The position numbers and the translations under genes were made by a program. From NCBI GenBank assembly GCA_013399015.1, contig VWZX01002526.1, forward strand, positions 1,456,835 to 1,520,834: DNA of 64,000 bases, in the 5' to 3' direction. Shown in pieces: positions 23,950 to 36,100 of this stretch. Each line of letters opens with the position of its first letter. Position 1 is the first letter of the stretch. Under the pieces are notes generated by a model. It had not been told where the DNA came from and searched no databases. It saw only the letters and a list, made by a program, of their open reading frames with translations. The stretch comes from Galbula dea. Its lineage: Eukaryota; Chordata; Aves; Piciformes; Galbulidae.

Positions 23950-24033
23950 AGGTCTCTGCCCATGGCAGGGGGGTTAGAAGTAGGTGATCTTTAAGGTCCC
24001 TTCCAATTTAAACCATTCTAGGATTCTGTGATT
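23950..24033 (+). mobile_element. short CR1 LINE 3' tail
   Basis: About 80 bp of CR1 tail: CATGGCAGGGGGGTTAG, GTGATCTTTAAGGTCCCTTC and AACCATTCTAGGATTCTGTG. It is heavily truncated and lies in intron 1. Confidence 0.8.
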
Positions 24034-26390
24034 TGGTATTTTAATTCAGCTCCTCTTAGATGCCATTTACTTTGGAGTTCTTTGCTGCATAAAAGCTTCT
24101 GTAATACTTCCAGCAGGTAAATGACTTTGTCTGCCTGTTCAATAGGGAAGAATGCCACTATTCAGGCTTGCCAAATTCAAAACGAACTTGGAAAAAGCAG
24201 CAGCAGAATCTGGATCAGTATGAAATGAGTATGAACACAACCTAGCAGGACTTCAGAAAACTGGAAGACCTTTCTGAGAGGCTCTTGTTATTCTTTGGCT
24301 CTTGCATTAGACATGCACTTGGAGCCAGATGAAAGTGCTACAGGAAGACTAGCGTTATGCTTACCACAAAATTGGCATAATGGAAGAGTAATTCTCTGTT
24401 CCTTTAGATAAAATCTGTCCATTGTGCCTCTTGCTATTGCCCTTGAATACTGTAACTGCCTTTTCTGGCATGTTTAAAATGTACTGTTCTTATCTGTGTC
24501 AATTACAGCTTCAAAGCCTACCTCACTTACTATCTGTTATTCCTGTCTCTTAAATTATATGATCACTCCCCATCATCTTCCACTTCAAGAATAAGTTTTT
24601 CAGTCATCCCTTAAGAGTCTCACTCAAATAGGATAAATCTCAGATATCCTCTTTTGTCTTGCCTCTTTATCCTTTCCAGTGACAAATGCTCCCAGCCTGG
24701 TGTCATCCTGCTTGCGTATGCAGGCTGCCCCAGTGCATCATAAAACAGGCTGGTGTGGTGAACTGCCTTCCTCTCTGTGCCCCCTTCTGCTGCCCTCTAA
24801 CTTGCTATTAATTGAGATGTTTAGGGAAACTGAGATAAATCCTTCATAGATGGTGACAGGAGGGGAAATTAAGCATAAGAAAACTCTAGAGACTTCAAAG
24901 CCATCTTGTACAGGAGTGTTTTCCATGACCCTTAGTCTGTAGTATAACATGCATGTTGTGATGATTCCTGAATAATAAGAGCTAATGTAGACCTTAAAAT
25001 TCTGCTGAATGTGATTTTTGTCTGAGTCTGCCAGCAATTAAACATTTTATGACTATAATTAAAATAATTGCTTCTACTCTGGAACCTGTACTCTGTAGCT
25101 TTCACTCACCCAGACTGTGTTTTGAAAAGTGGATGTGATTTTTTTAATAGACACAGTACTTAACTTCATATTTATGCTGAACTAAAAGCCCTTCAAGGAT
25201 TGAGTTGAAACACCAGACACTAAAGCAAAGTAAGAGAATGACATCCTTTCCCCTCCTCATGGGAGCTCAACACTGTACTAAGTACTGAAAAGGAGACAAA
25301 TGTACTCTGCTGCATGCAGGAGCTTAGCAAATCCAAACCCTGACTGGTGGAAAGAAAAACCTTTAAAAAAGCAAGGAGCTTATGAGGAACTTGAATGAGT
25401 GTATGTCCATGACACAATTCAGTAGCCCTAAGCAGTGCATCTCAATTCTTCCTGTTAATTGTGAGTGGGTAGAGAAATATTTTGAGTCCTTTTTGTTCTG
25501 AGCTATTTACTACTTATAGATTAAAACTTGGAACTTAACTCAGTGTATAACACCTGTGTTCAGTAAATTTTTAACTTCTCTTGTGATTTAAAGTTTTGAC
25601 TAACTCAAAAGCAAATTCCAGTGTTAAGTTATTGAAATTGGAGAACTCAGTAATTTAGGGGAGTCTGAGAAGAGAGAAAGCCCAGAACAGAAAAGATGCT
25701 TTTGAATGGAAAAACAAAATACAGGCAACAAACCTACTGGGGGTACTGCTCAAAGGAGGATCTTGGCAGGAGAGTGCTCAAGATGATGTTCCTGTGCTGC
25801 ACTATGAGTAGAACTGAATGGCTGTTGTGATGTGCTTCAAACTCAAAACATGTTATCTTTTTATTAAGGCTCATTTTTAGGTTCACTGCTTAATGATCTG
25901 GTTTATGCTGTAGCCAACAAAGACTTTTGTTGCCACAACTGAAAGGCAAGGAACTGTAGTGTGGGGACTTCTTAGGCCATCTTTGCTGCCAGAGGCAGCA
26001 TCTGATGGAATAATATCCCCAGAGGTTTAACTATTTGAATATCAGTTCTTAAAATCATATTCCTAATGGCTTATTATTGCTTGTACTTGCTTGAGGAATC
26101 TCATCATTATAACATGGTGTGATGGTTATTCCTGCAAAATAACTGGCAACTTCCAGAAGTCTAACCAGAGAATCTGTGACCAGTGAGTAAGTGGTTATTG
26201 ATGAATCATCTTCCTGGCATAGTACTGGAATATCCTATGTTGGTTTTGAAATGGAAGCTGCATTTAAATTCCATTAAATTTCTCAGAATGTGTTAGTCTT
26301 ATGCTTGATCTTCCAAGGATCTCTAATACTCTGAATTCCTCTGTGGTTTCATGTAGGACCACAAACTAAAAACTTTGGAGTACAGTTAGG

Positions 26391-26406
26391 CCTCATTTAA
26401 ATGAGG
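26391..26406. repeat. perfect 16-bp palindrome
   Basis: CCTCATTTAAATGAGG is a perfect palindrome. A further CCTCATTT half site follows at 26413. It lies about 180 bp before an alternative splice acceptor (26584) and about 550 bp before the coding exon. The AT-rich ATTTAAAT centre resembles homeodomain/POU half sites. Confidence 0.7.
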
Positions 26407-26584
26407 AGTAACCTCATTTCAATGGAAAATCCAGAGGTAGGAGGGAAGGTGGAATACAAGACCCTAGACTAGGCAAAGACAATGGAAAGCATTAAACAGG
26501 AAATAGGGTATATGGTAAAGGGAGGGGGGCACAATATCCTGAGAAATGCTATTGAAATTTTTAAATGCTTGCTTTCTGTTACAG

Positions 26585-26933
26585 ATTAATCAGCCACTCG
26601 ATGGGGATTAACAGTGGAGCACCTCTTTGTGTCGCCTTTCCACCTCTGTGTAGCAAGAGTAACAACTTCAGCACTTCTTCAATAATAATTATGAAACTGG
26701 TATTAACTGAATGGCAATTATGGATTTTTAACTCTAACTCACAGTAAACCAGCAAGCCATATGTTGAAATTCCTACCAAATAGCTTTTTGTTCTTGATGT
26801 CTGATATCTGTACAAGAAGTCGCAAGCTACCTGTTTGTACAAGAGGAATATAAGTTACTCGCCTGAGGAACAGAAGCTGAAAGAGAAGGCACCCTAACTT
26901 GTTGATGGAGTTATGGTAGTGTTATTTCTATAG
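26585..26933 (+). other. SLC45A4: possible alternative 5' UTR extension
   Basis: A good acceptor, GCTTTCTGTTACAG, ends at 26584. Using it would add about 350 bases of leader to the first coding exon. That leader has several upstream ATGs and the in-frame stop TAG at 26931-26933, so it would not extend the protein and would probably lower translation. The acceptor at 26933, with its consensus branch point, is the alternative. I cannot decide between them from sequence. Confidence 0.35.
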
Positions 26934-26954
26934 ATACAACCAATATATATTTTT

Positions 26955-27198
26955 ATGGTGATGAAAATGGCTCCTCAGAATGCTGACTCGGAATCTATGC
27001 AAGTTCAAGATCTACCTGTGGCACAGCTTCAGAAACCAGAGCACAAGGAGAACGAAAGCAGAGAGGAGACCATTAGTGAAGGCTCCATAGACCGGATACC
27101 AATACGCCTGTGGGTGATGCATGGGGCAGTAATGTTTGGCAGGGAATTTTGTTATGCCATGGAGACAGCTTTGGTAACACCTGTCTTGTTACAAATTG
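26955..27198 (+). CDS. SLC45A4: SLC45A4 coding exon 1 (residues 1-82 part)
   Basis: Encodes the cytosolic N-terminus and TM1, including IDRIPIRLWVMHGAVMFGRE at about 45-64. The exon ends one base into Gly82 and is followed by donor GTAAGT at 27199 (phase 1). The exon probably begins at 26934, after the acceptor TTTCTATAG. The frame is open back to that acceptor, but the codons in between contain no ATG. Three in-frame ATGs lie at 26955, 26961 and 26967. Confidence 0.95.
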
Positions 27199-30100
27199 GT
27201 AAGTAATTCTTCTCATTTCTGTTAATCAAAGCTGTCTTTGTGTTGATTGAAGCCAGAGGAAGAGGGAGGTGGGGTCTGCCAACTGAAAATACACAAGGTA
27301 AAAAAGATTTGGGGTTCTTTTGTTGTTGACTGGCCTACATGTTTAAATGTGTGACCATGTTTAAGTGGGGAGGATTTCTATATGCATTTATCTTTGTGTA
27401 TTGCTTCCCTCTAAAACATATCAACCTGATTTAAGTCTTAAAATTCTTCAGTAAAAGGTAAGTGTCCTAGTAACTAGAAAAAACAGTAGACTGTAAAGTA
27501 TTATAATGAAGCACTTTTCCTTTTATGGAGAAATGTTTCAGGTTACAGTACTTTAGCATAGCAATGAATGGGCTTTTCCAGCTAGTGAATTGCTGCCTTT
27601 ATTTCAAACCAGTAGTGAGTCTTGGTTTATGTAATCAATCTCTCTAGTTGATAGCACATGAATAAACCATGATACCAAAAACTTTAGATAATGATGGGGG
27701 TGTAATGGCTTTTACAATAGGAATAGACAGTGTTAAATTTCTTGGTGGGTAATTAGGTTTCCAATAAACTGCTTACAGTATTAACAGTATTTGGTATTAC
27801 CTTTATCAAATCCAGAAAATCATGTTGTCTGTCAGGTATCAGAAAATAGTACATGAAACTGAATGGTAGTGCCAGACAGAGCATGCTTCCATGAGTGAAT
27901 ATATCAACAATGTGTGTGCACTGTATAGGTGTATATATAATATATGCATATTATGTTTGCTTTGGCTCGTTCATGCAGTTGTGCCTTGCAGCATGCTCAG
28001 CTGTGGCCAAACAGAAGCACTCAACCAACATTCTAATGTTCACTGAATACTACTTACAGCTTTGTTTAAAAATTTCAAGGTTGGCATCTCAAATGAAGCA
28101 CCTGTGTTTTTATATTTAATATGACAAAAGGGCATAAGAGGTTGAACCTTGCAAGCATGCAGTGTACAGATTTTGTGCAGTCTTCCAGCAGTTTTCATGT
28201 GAAATTGCTAATTAGTTTATTTTGAATCAAGAGGTATCATTGCAGTTAGTGGCATGAGACCTGATGAGTTATGCCTTCAAGTTTTCCCTGAAAATTCTTA
28301 TTTTCAGAGCTCATCAGATGTTCTTTTTGGATCTGTTAGTGGCATAGTTAAAATGGTTGGGCTTTGATCTTGGAGGTCTCTTCCAACCTTGATAATTCTG
28401 TGATTCTGTAAAATAAGTTCTGAAGTGTTCCCCAAATAGGAGCTTTCTGATCAGCTTGGCTTGCTAAATAAAACACTTCAGTTAGGAATGTTTATGTCCA
28501 TAACTTGCTTTGAGGTTTTCTTTTGGGTAAGTTGAGATTTGGAGATTTTAAGTAATTCATACTAGCAGTATTTGTTCAATTAACATCTACCATGAATGCA
28601 AAAACTTGCATCCTGGAGAAGACCCCCAGTTTTGTAAATGTCCTGTACTTTTTTGTTTGCTGTCTTGTTTGTGCTTCCACTCAGATGTTTAAAATGTATA
28701 GCTGACTAAACTGACTTTACCTTACTGTGGACTTAAGGTCAGACAGTGTAAATAAACCACCCTCTTAATTACTGACCAGTCTACTGGTTTACTTTTCTTT
28801 TGTGAACTCTTCTAGCAGATCTGTTTCCTCCAGATAATTAATATCTCTTCCTTTCCTTCCCTAACCCCAATGATCAGAATAACACTGGGATTTGGGGGAA
28901 GGGAAGAGCTCTTGCTTCTGTAAAGCTGGAAAATCAAGGAAGCAGTACAAAAGGCTGTAGGGATGCAGTGATGATATTCCAGGCCACAGAGATAAGAAAT
29001 GGAGGTAGCTGGTTACAAATGTTAGCACTTTGGGAACTAATTGAAATCCTTTCTGCTCTGGCTCATATTCCCTCAGCAGGGGAATAAACAATGTTGGATT
29101 CACTGAAGGGTTAAGTTATTCATGGGTGACTTATCTAGCCTGTTTGGTAATTACCTCTTACATGGTTCTGTTTACCTTTATCAACCTCAACATCTGTCTG
29201 CCTCAACATGAGCTATATTTATTCCTCACTGGAGGGGGTTGCATGTAGCTGTTGAATTGCTGTAATATATCCTTTGCTTCTTATTTGGGTAAAAGCAACA
29301 TTCAGTTGTTTTCTGTGAGATTAAATTGGCTTGAGACACTATTTTTGAGACCTGACACCTGAGGAAGTGTGGTGACTCAACCCAGCAACTCTGCTTATAA
29401 TAAATTGAACAACCTGATGCCTTTCTGGATGGGCAGAAAGACACTTCCTTACAGATAAATGTTGAATAAGCTTTGCAGTGTGTGCCTTTTGCTCTATATC
29501 TCAGAAGACTTTGGTCACTGAAATCATCTGATAATCCTATCAGATACCACCTTTCAAACCTTAGGCATGTTAGTATGATGTTACATGCTCTCTGCTTGCA
29601 GGTATTTGATTTTCCTAGATGCTTGTGTATCCTAGATCAGAGGTTTATTTATGATTTGGCAGATGCTGACCTATCCCACTTCTTCTGTAAGACATGAGAT
29701 TTTGGCAACTGGAGGGCTTCATGTGCCTGTTTCATTAGGACTACAGAATTCAAAAGAAATCTGTACTGTGTGACTGGGGGTGGCTGCTGCCTTCAATATG
29801 AAAAATTTGCTGTCTAATGAGTGGTGGTAGCTGTAAACATGAAGTTTCACATGTTGTTTAATATGATAAAAGCTTTGCCAAGCTTTTACTGTTGCTTCAA
29901 AGGCTCTTCCCAATGCTATTGAGTGTTTTATGAATAGTTAATAGGCACAGAATTGACTGTCAGCACTGTTATACTGTTCCTCATTCCCCTGCATAAATTA
30001 AATATTGCACTAGTGCTTTTAAAAAGAAACTGTACATTTACATAAGGAAAAATATGAACAGTTTACATGTGCTGCTTACCTTTATAATGTCACTTAAATT

Positions 30101-33100
30101 TAGGGAGGTTTCTCTGGTACAGTACAGAAATAGCCTTGATTTTTGTGCATTCCTATCTGAGGGTTGATCTGTGGTGGCATTACTTTTGTTTTGCTGTGAG
30201 AGTTAATGGGCAGTTGCAGCAAACTTGAGCTAATCTGGCATTAAATATTGAAGTTGGCCATTTTAAGCTTAACCCTGAGCAAGGTGTTCTTGGGCAATAA
30301 CAGTAAGGAACAGTGTTTCTGGAAACTGCATATCTCAGTGCTAATGAATAGGTTTTAAAGAGGCTGAGCTAAGCAGAATACTGTCAGGGTTTTTTAATAA
30401 ATATTTCTCTCATTATGCTTTTGAATCAGCAAAATACTAATTCTCAGATGAAACATGAGACATGCTTCCTCTGTGTCTGATGTAGAAAAGCTGGTTGGGA
30501 GAAAGCTGTTTGGGAGCTTGGGCTGTCATTTCTCAGTTAAAATATTCAGACATAATTTCTTAAAAGAATAATTACTTAATATTCAAAATTCTTCCAACCT
30601 AAAGCCTAGCAGACCATGCTTAAAGGGTCTTGAATTCTAGTTGATGTCAAATTGCCAGTATGGAAAAAGTGTTAAGCAATAATTCAAACTGGTGATTCTG
30701 AATAATCTCAGTGGTGGTAGCTGAGAAGTAATTATGCTGAAAAGATTTAATATTTTGGAGTGTTAGTATGAAGTAGTGAATCTCCCCATTCAAATTTAGT
30801 GTTGATACCTGTCTGAGAAGAATGTGTGAAGATAGAGAGCAGATTGTGGAGAGGTATTTAGAAACCAAGCATGAAATGTTACAGATAAGTTAGCTTTTAT
30901 GTTTCTTCAAAGGAATTAAGATATCAATTGCTGGCTCAATTCAGTGTGGAAGGAGATAGTCCTAAGGCTAAGCCTGCAATCAAAGGAAATCTAAAAACCT
31001 TAAAGTCTGGTGGGGGAGAAGGGAACAAAGGGATTGGATGAGGTTTTAGAGGCTGACTATAATTCAAGTGGGGAAGAAAAAGGCTGACTGGTTGGAAAAA
31101 TCTTGCATATGGAGGAAGCTCTTCAGTATTAAACACTGTTTCAGCTCAAGTAGTCAAGTTCATTCCTTATCTCTGCCAGAGGTTACACTTATGTTGGTTA
31201 TGTATTTGTAACTCTTTCTACAAAGCTGCATCTTACCATTAGAGCTGTGCCTTACCTTGTCTTACCAGGAAGAAATTGTTTGAGTAGCTGTAACCTGGTT
31301 TTTTTTACTCTCTTAAATTCCTGTATGGCTCAGCTGTGTTTGAGTGAATTGCAGGACCTGAATTCCTCCTTGGAAAAATGAATGGCTTGAGAGCTGACCT
31401 GTCTCAAGAGGGGACTGTAACACAGCTAACCTAAGGATAAGAATTAAATTTACAGTGGAACCTCTGTAGTGTTTAATTAAATACATTTTTCAGCCTCGTT
31501 AGTTTTGAAGTTAGTCTTTAAGATCACGTAGACTTTGTATTCAGATCTTGTGGTAGAATGTATAAAACTGCAAATATTGTGCCTGAGGCACATGGTAATT
31601 GCCCTGTAAAACCTCCCCACCCATAATTTTTTACTTATTGACTAATTTTATGCCCACAAGGTGGTTGTGTAAGACTAATTTTACTGTACTTTTTTAACCA
31701 ACAAGCAAGCCAGTAAGGCTTTCATATCATGTATCACTGTTCTCTTGCACAAAACCTCTTTGGACTTCAAATGGATAGCAGCACAGGGTTCTGAACATGG
31801 AAGATTTGGTTAAGGATATGTTTAAGACACCTTTAAAAGAAAAGTATTATGCATCTATTAAGATTTTTAATCCTGGGGGCAGTAGGAGCCCATGCTTTAT
31901 TTTCATATCAAGGCAAATGCCATGTGGTCTGGCACTTGTGCAATAAATGTTATGTACTGAGCTTTTATATCAGTGTTCTGGTTGTCTTAAATGCTGAATC
32001 TGGCCTTCAGAGGCACAACTGATGATAACACATGGCAGATTTTCAGCTGGGGTAACATGAGGATTCACAGTGACTTTAGGATTGTACAGACTGTGACTTT
32101 GGGTGAGCAGCCTTAGTAGGAAGTTGAGTTCAAAGACTTCTTCCATAGCATGAAGTGTTTCCTATTATTTAGCAGTAGGTAAACTTTTGTAGGTGCTTAT
32201 GTAGATGCTTCTTTCTACCAGAATATATTTCCTGTACAGGGTCCTGCCTCCTTTTTACCCTAAGTAGTCAAGATTTGAGACACTAAACTTTTTTGGAGTG
32301 ACTTAGGAGTACTTGGACACCTCTGTTCCCCTTCTTTCCCAAATCTCCTCTCCCACCCCAAGATCTGGAAAAGCAGCAGAAATGAGAACCAGTTAAGAAT
32401 GCTGCTATAGGCTAATAGTGCTGAACTGGTTATAGATTATATTAAATTATAAGCAGATATTTGTTTTTAATTTGCATATTGGCTAATAGTTGGGGTTTTT
32501 TCAGGCTGTTTTAAATGTGCTTTTTACTGCTTTTGTGTTGGGTCACTGAATTGTCTTGCAGTTCTCTCCTGCACATTGGATCCACCTTTTTGCTGTAGCC
32601 AAGACAAGCCTGTAGGTTTTGTTTTGCTTTCAAGGGCAGCAAAAGGGACATGTATAGGACTTTGAGGAACTGCAGGATCACTGCATTTTTAGTGCTCCCT
32701 TGGCAAGATTTCCAGTGGGTAGTGGAAGAAGGATGGAAGTAGGGGCAGACATGATTTTAAACACATTAACACAACCTGTGTCCTAGCCTAAACTCTTAAT
32801 CTGCTTTCCACTATACACTCTCTTAAATTTACAAAGCCTGCACCTTTTAATAACCTTTTTTAACCACCTTCTAGGAAAGCAAGATATCAGGTGAACCTGT
32901 AGATGTGTGTGCATGCCACAGGGGTTGTCTGAGTTTCAGTTTTCTGTTCAGAATCAGTTTGACCCTTAACTCTGAGAGGTAATTTTGCCATAGCAGTGAC
33001 AGATGAAACACAATAGTCCTTCCATGCTCTTGATTACGAAGTAATTGCCTCCAGGGCAGTCTTCCAGCAGGCAATTGCCTGTTCTTTACTGTAAAAAGAA

Positions 33101-36100
33101 ACCTTTTCAGCTCTCTGGATGGGGTTCTAGTGCTGGAGACTTGCAGATGCAGGACTGAGATTTGGGTGCTCAGCTTTTGAAACTTGCAATGCCAAGACTG
33201 CAATCAATGGTTTCTATTGAATATGGATTGTGAAACAGGTTATGAAAAGGGAATGGCTGGGAATGCTTTAAAGAACAGGAGTCTTCCTTTCAATGAAATT
33301 AAGGCCACTTTTGAAATGAAAAGAATATCAACAGGCTGTTGCCAAATCACATAATGCTTTAATAACACTTGCTTCAAGAGGGCTGTCCAAGCTGCAGCCC
33401 CTTAAGCTCTATTCTCCTCTGAGTCTCCTGTGTGCTTGTTGCAACAGTATTTCTGTTGTGATGCACCCTCTGGGACTCTGTTTTAATCATCCTCTTACAC
33501 AAACAACAGTTGAGAGGGTTTCAGATACACTTCCTGCAGGCTATTTTGCAAGAAATGATTGGAAAAGTTTTGATCTGCTGATTCAGTTTGATGATAAAAT
33601 TTAATACAAGCCCATTAACTGAACAGGGAGAAAACAGGTTGTAAACTCTGTTTATATTGGTTTGGGTAAATCTCCAATAGCTCATGTTGCTCCATAAATG
33701 TATTTCTCTCTGAAGTCTTGAGTGACAGTGGGTGCAAAGCAGCACAGATGAAAATGTTTCCATAAACACAGCAATATGCTGTATTAACACTTGGTGATCT
33801 TCAGCTGCAGAGCCTCATGGTGGATTTGTTTGTAGTGTAGTAGATGGAAAGCATGTAAACTGAATATGACCTGGTTTTCTACTGAAGTAAAGTGGATTTT
33901 AAAAGGTTCTATCAGAGAAGCAAGCATAATTTACCCACAGTCAGAATGACCTGAAAGCCTGAAGTCTGCAAAGAATAGGATAAGTAGGTGGTGAAGGGAA
34001 AGGGAAGGACTTTTAGCTGGGGACAGGGATGGGCAGGAACAGTGGCTGGCAACAGCAGCTAAGTACTGAGCAAATGCAGCTAGATCTGGTAGGTGATTCT
34101 GCTTGTGCTTTGACATGGAGGAGAGGTTCAACTCCTTTATTTGTTGTCACTCCTCATTTGGGAAAGTGTGTGGGAAGGGTGCTTATCAAACAAGGTTTCT
34201 CCCTTACAGTTGCTATCATTGGAAACTGTTCCACTTTGTCTAAAATAGAATAAAAGTCCATGAAAGAAGATTTATCTAAACTGCTGTCACTGCAGCATGT
34301 CTCAGCTGTCCCCATTTCTATTGAATCCTTTTGTAAAGTGGGTGCTTTATGAAGTTGTTTCAACTTTGGAATGCCCTGTGTCCATGTGGTATTCTGAAAA
34401 GTAAAGGTTTGGGTGCAAATGTCTTCTTGGGACTGGGTGAGCAGGTGGATTTGAGTCTGGGTTTGTTACATCCAGGGAATGGTGACTGCTGCATTGAACT
34501 GCTCTACAGAAAAGTTAGTTGCCCTCTCACCAGGCTGTGAGGAGTGCCCTATGTGAGGATAGAGCTGATGTTTTGTGTAGATACAGGGCCCAGGGCAGCT
34601 GGAACCACTCAGATGCTCCTGCATGTGACCCCATCAACATTTTGCATAGCAGCTGAAGGGAGACTTTGGAGAAAAGTCTGATGAGCTTAAACTTTAGAGG
34701 CAGAGTAGTTGGAAACCAAATTCACATCTTCATTGCCTACCTCCAGATTGCTTTACTAAAATACCTTTTTCTTATTAGACTTTCTCCAAATAGAAACTGA
34801 ATTACCTGGAAGCAAGAACTGCAGCCATAAAGTGCTGTCAAAACAGATATTACTGGGACAGGCAGTCTTCAGAAACAGTTTCCATGCTTGACTCAAGAAG
34901 CCTTAACACTTCCAGAGCAGGACTGCTTTTTGCTATGGAAATGCTGATACAGAGAAGGGTGACAAGACAGGATCAGTCCCTACAGTGGTCTGGTTCTGTC
35001 CTCAGTATCAGTTGCCTTTGGCAGGTGTCCCACTGTGAGGCAGTACAATCTCTTTTAATATGCTGATAAATTTTGTATAGCTTCTGCTTAGATCATCTTA
35101 ACCTCAAATTCCTATCCTTCTCTGAATCCTGACTTGTGTTCTTTGTCTCAAGTGGTAAACTGAGCTGGATAATTTTCTGTGTTCTCATGTATAGTCTGTT
35201 TAAAAACAATTTCCTCCTTTTATCAGTTGTGCTGCTCTATTAACAATGGCCTTTCAATAATTCAGTCTATCAGAACTGAGGTCCCCTAGGATAATCTGCA
35301 AATTCCAAAAATATCCTGCTGGCTTTAAGTGAGCACTTGATCTGGAGGTGTTTTAATACCTCTTAAAAATGTTATATCTGGACACTTCTGAAAATTAAAG
35401 TGTTTCTGTGGGGAATGGAGAACAAGTTCACCTACTTCAGAGTTCATGTGGGTGGCAGGAGAAGTAATATTATATTAGATATTCTAAAATCAGTATTAAA
35501 CTTTGATGCTCTAGAAGGAATCTCCACAAAGGCTAAACCATAACAAAATGCTTTGAATATTCAGATAACTGATTGTTTACCAGGGTAGATTCTTTGCAGT
35601 GGATACAGTTGCAGCATTTGCTGTCTTTTCCTTGCCTGATTTGGAAAGTCAAGCAGTGCCTTCCCAAGCCAGGCATTTTCTGGCAAGGGAGTGTCATTAC
35701 AGGCATACCTGCTGTCTTACATGGTCTACATCAGGGCACTTAAAAATGATTGTTTATCATACCCAGATGCAAATTAAACAATTTATGTAGTGATGGGATG
35801 CCACTGCAGCCTCAGAAACATCTGATCTGGTGGTTTTTTGTTCTGAGATACAACACAAATGAACAGATGCACTGTGTTCTGCTCCTTTTTGTTGTTATTC
35901 TGTAAAACTTCACAAAATAGGTTGCTGGACTTTGGTGTCAGTTTATCACCTCAGTAGTGGTTCTGCACTAAATCTCTGGTTTTGGAAAAACTACTTATTC
36001 AAAGGGTTTGGGCCTTTTCACTAAGGGATGTATTTCTAATATTAATGCCTCTGTGAATAAATTGGCTGATGCTTACTTTATACTGACTTTAAATGAGAGC

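Larger units (their letters stand above)
2533..26933 (+). other. SLC45A4: intron 1, about 24.4 kb
   Basis: The intron is bounded by GTAAGG at 2533 and TTTCTATAG at 26933. A CTAAC branch-point match at 26894-26898 lies about 36 bases before the acceptor. The first 900 bases are purine/G-rich on the + strand and hold a minisatellite. The rest is AT-rich with six dispersed CR1 fragments, counting those listed separately up to 24.0 kb. No additional coding exon with recognisable protein similarity was seen. An alternative acceptor (polypyrimidine tract then ACAG) ends at 26584 and could create a longer 5' UTR exon. Confidence 0.6.

Noticed and set aside
27942..27951. ATATGCATAT palindrome resembling a POU site
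   Set aside because: Only 10 bp, within a low-complexity TA-rich stretch; expected by chance.
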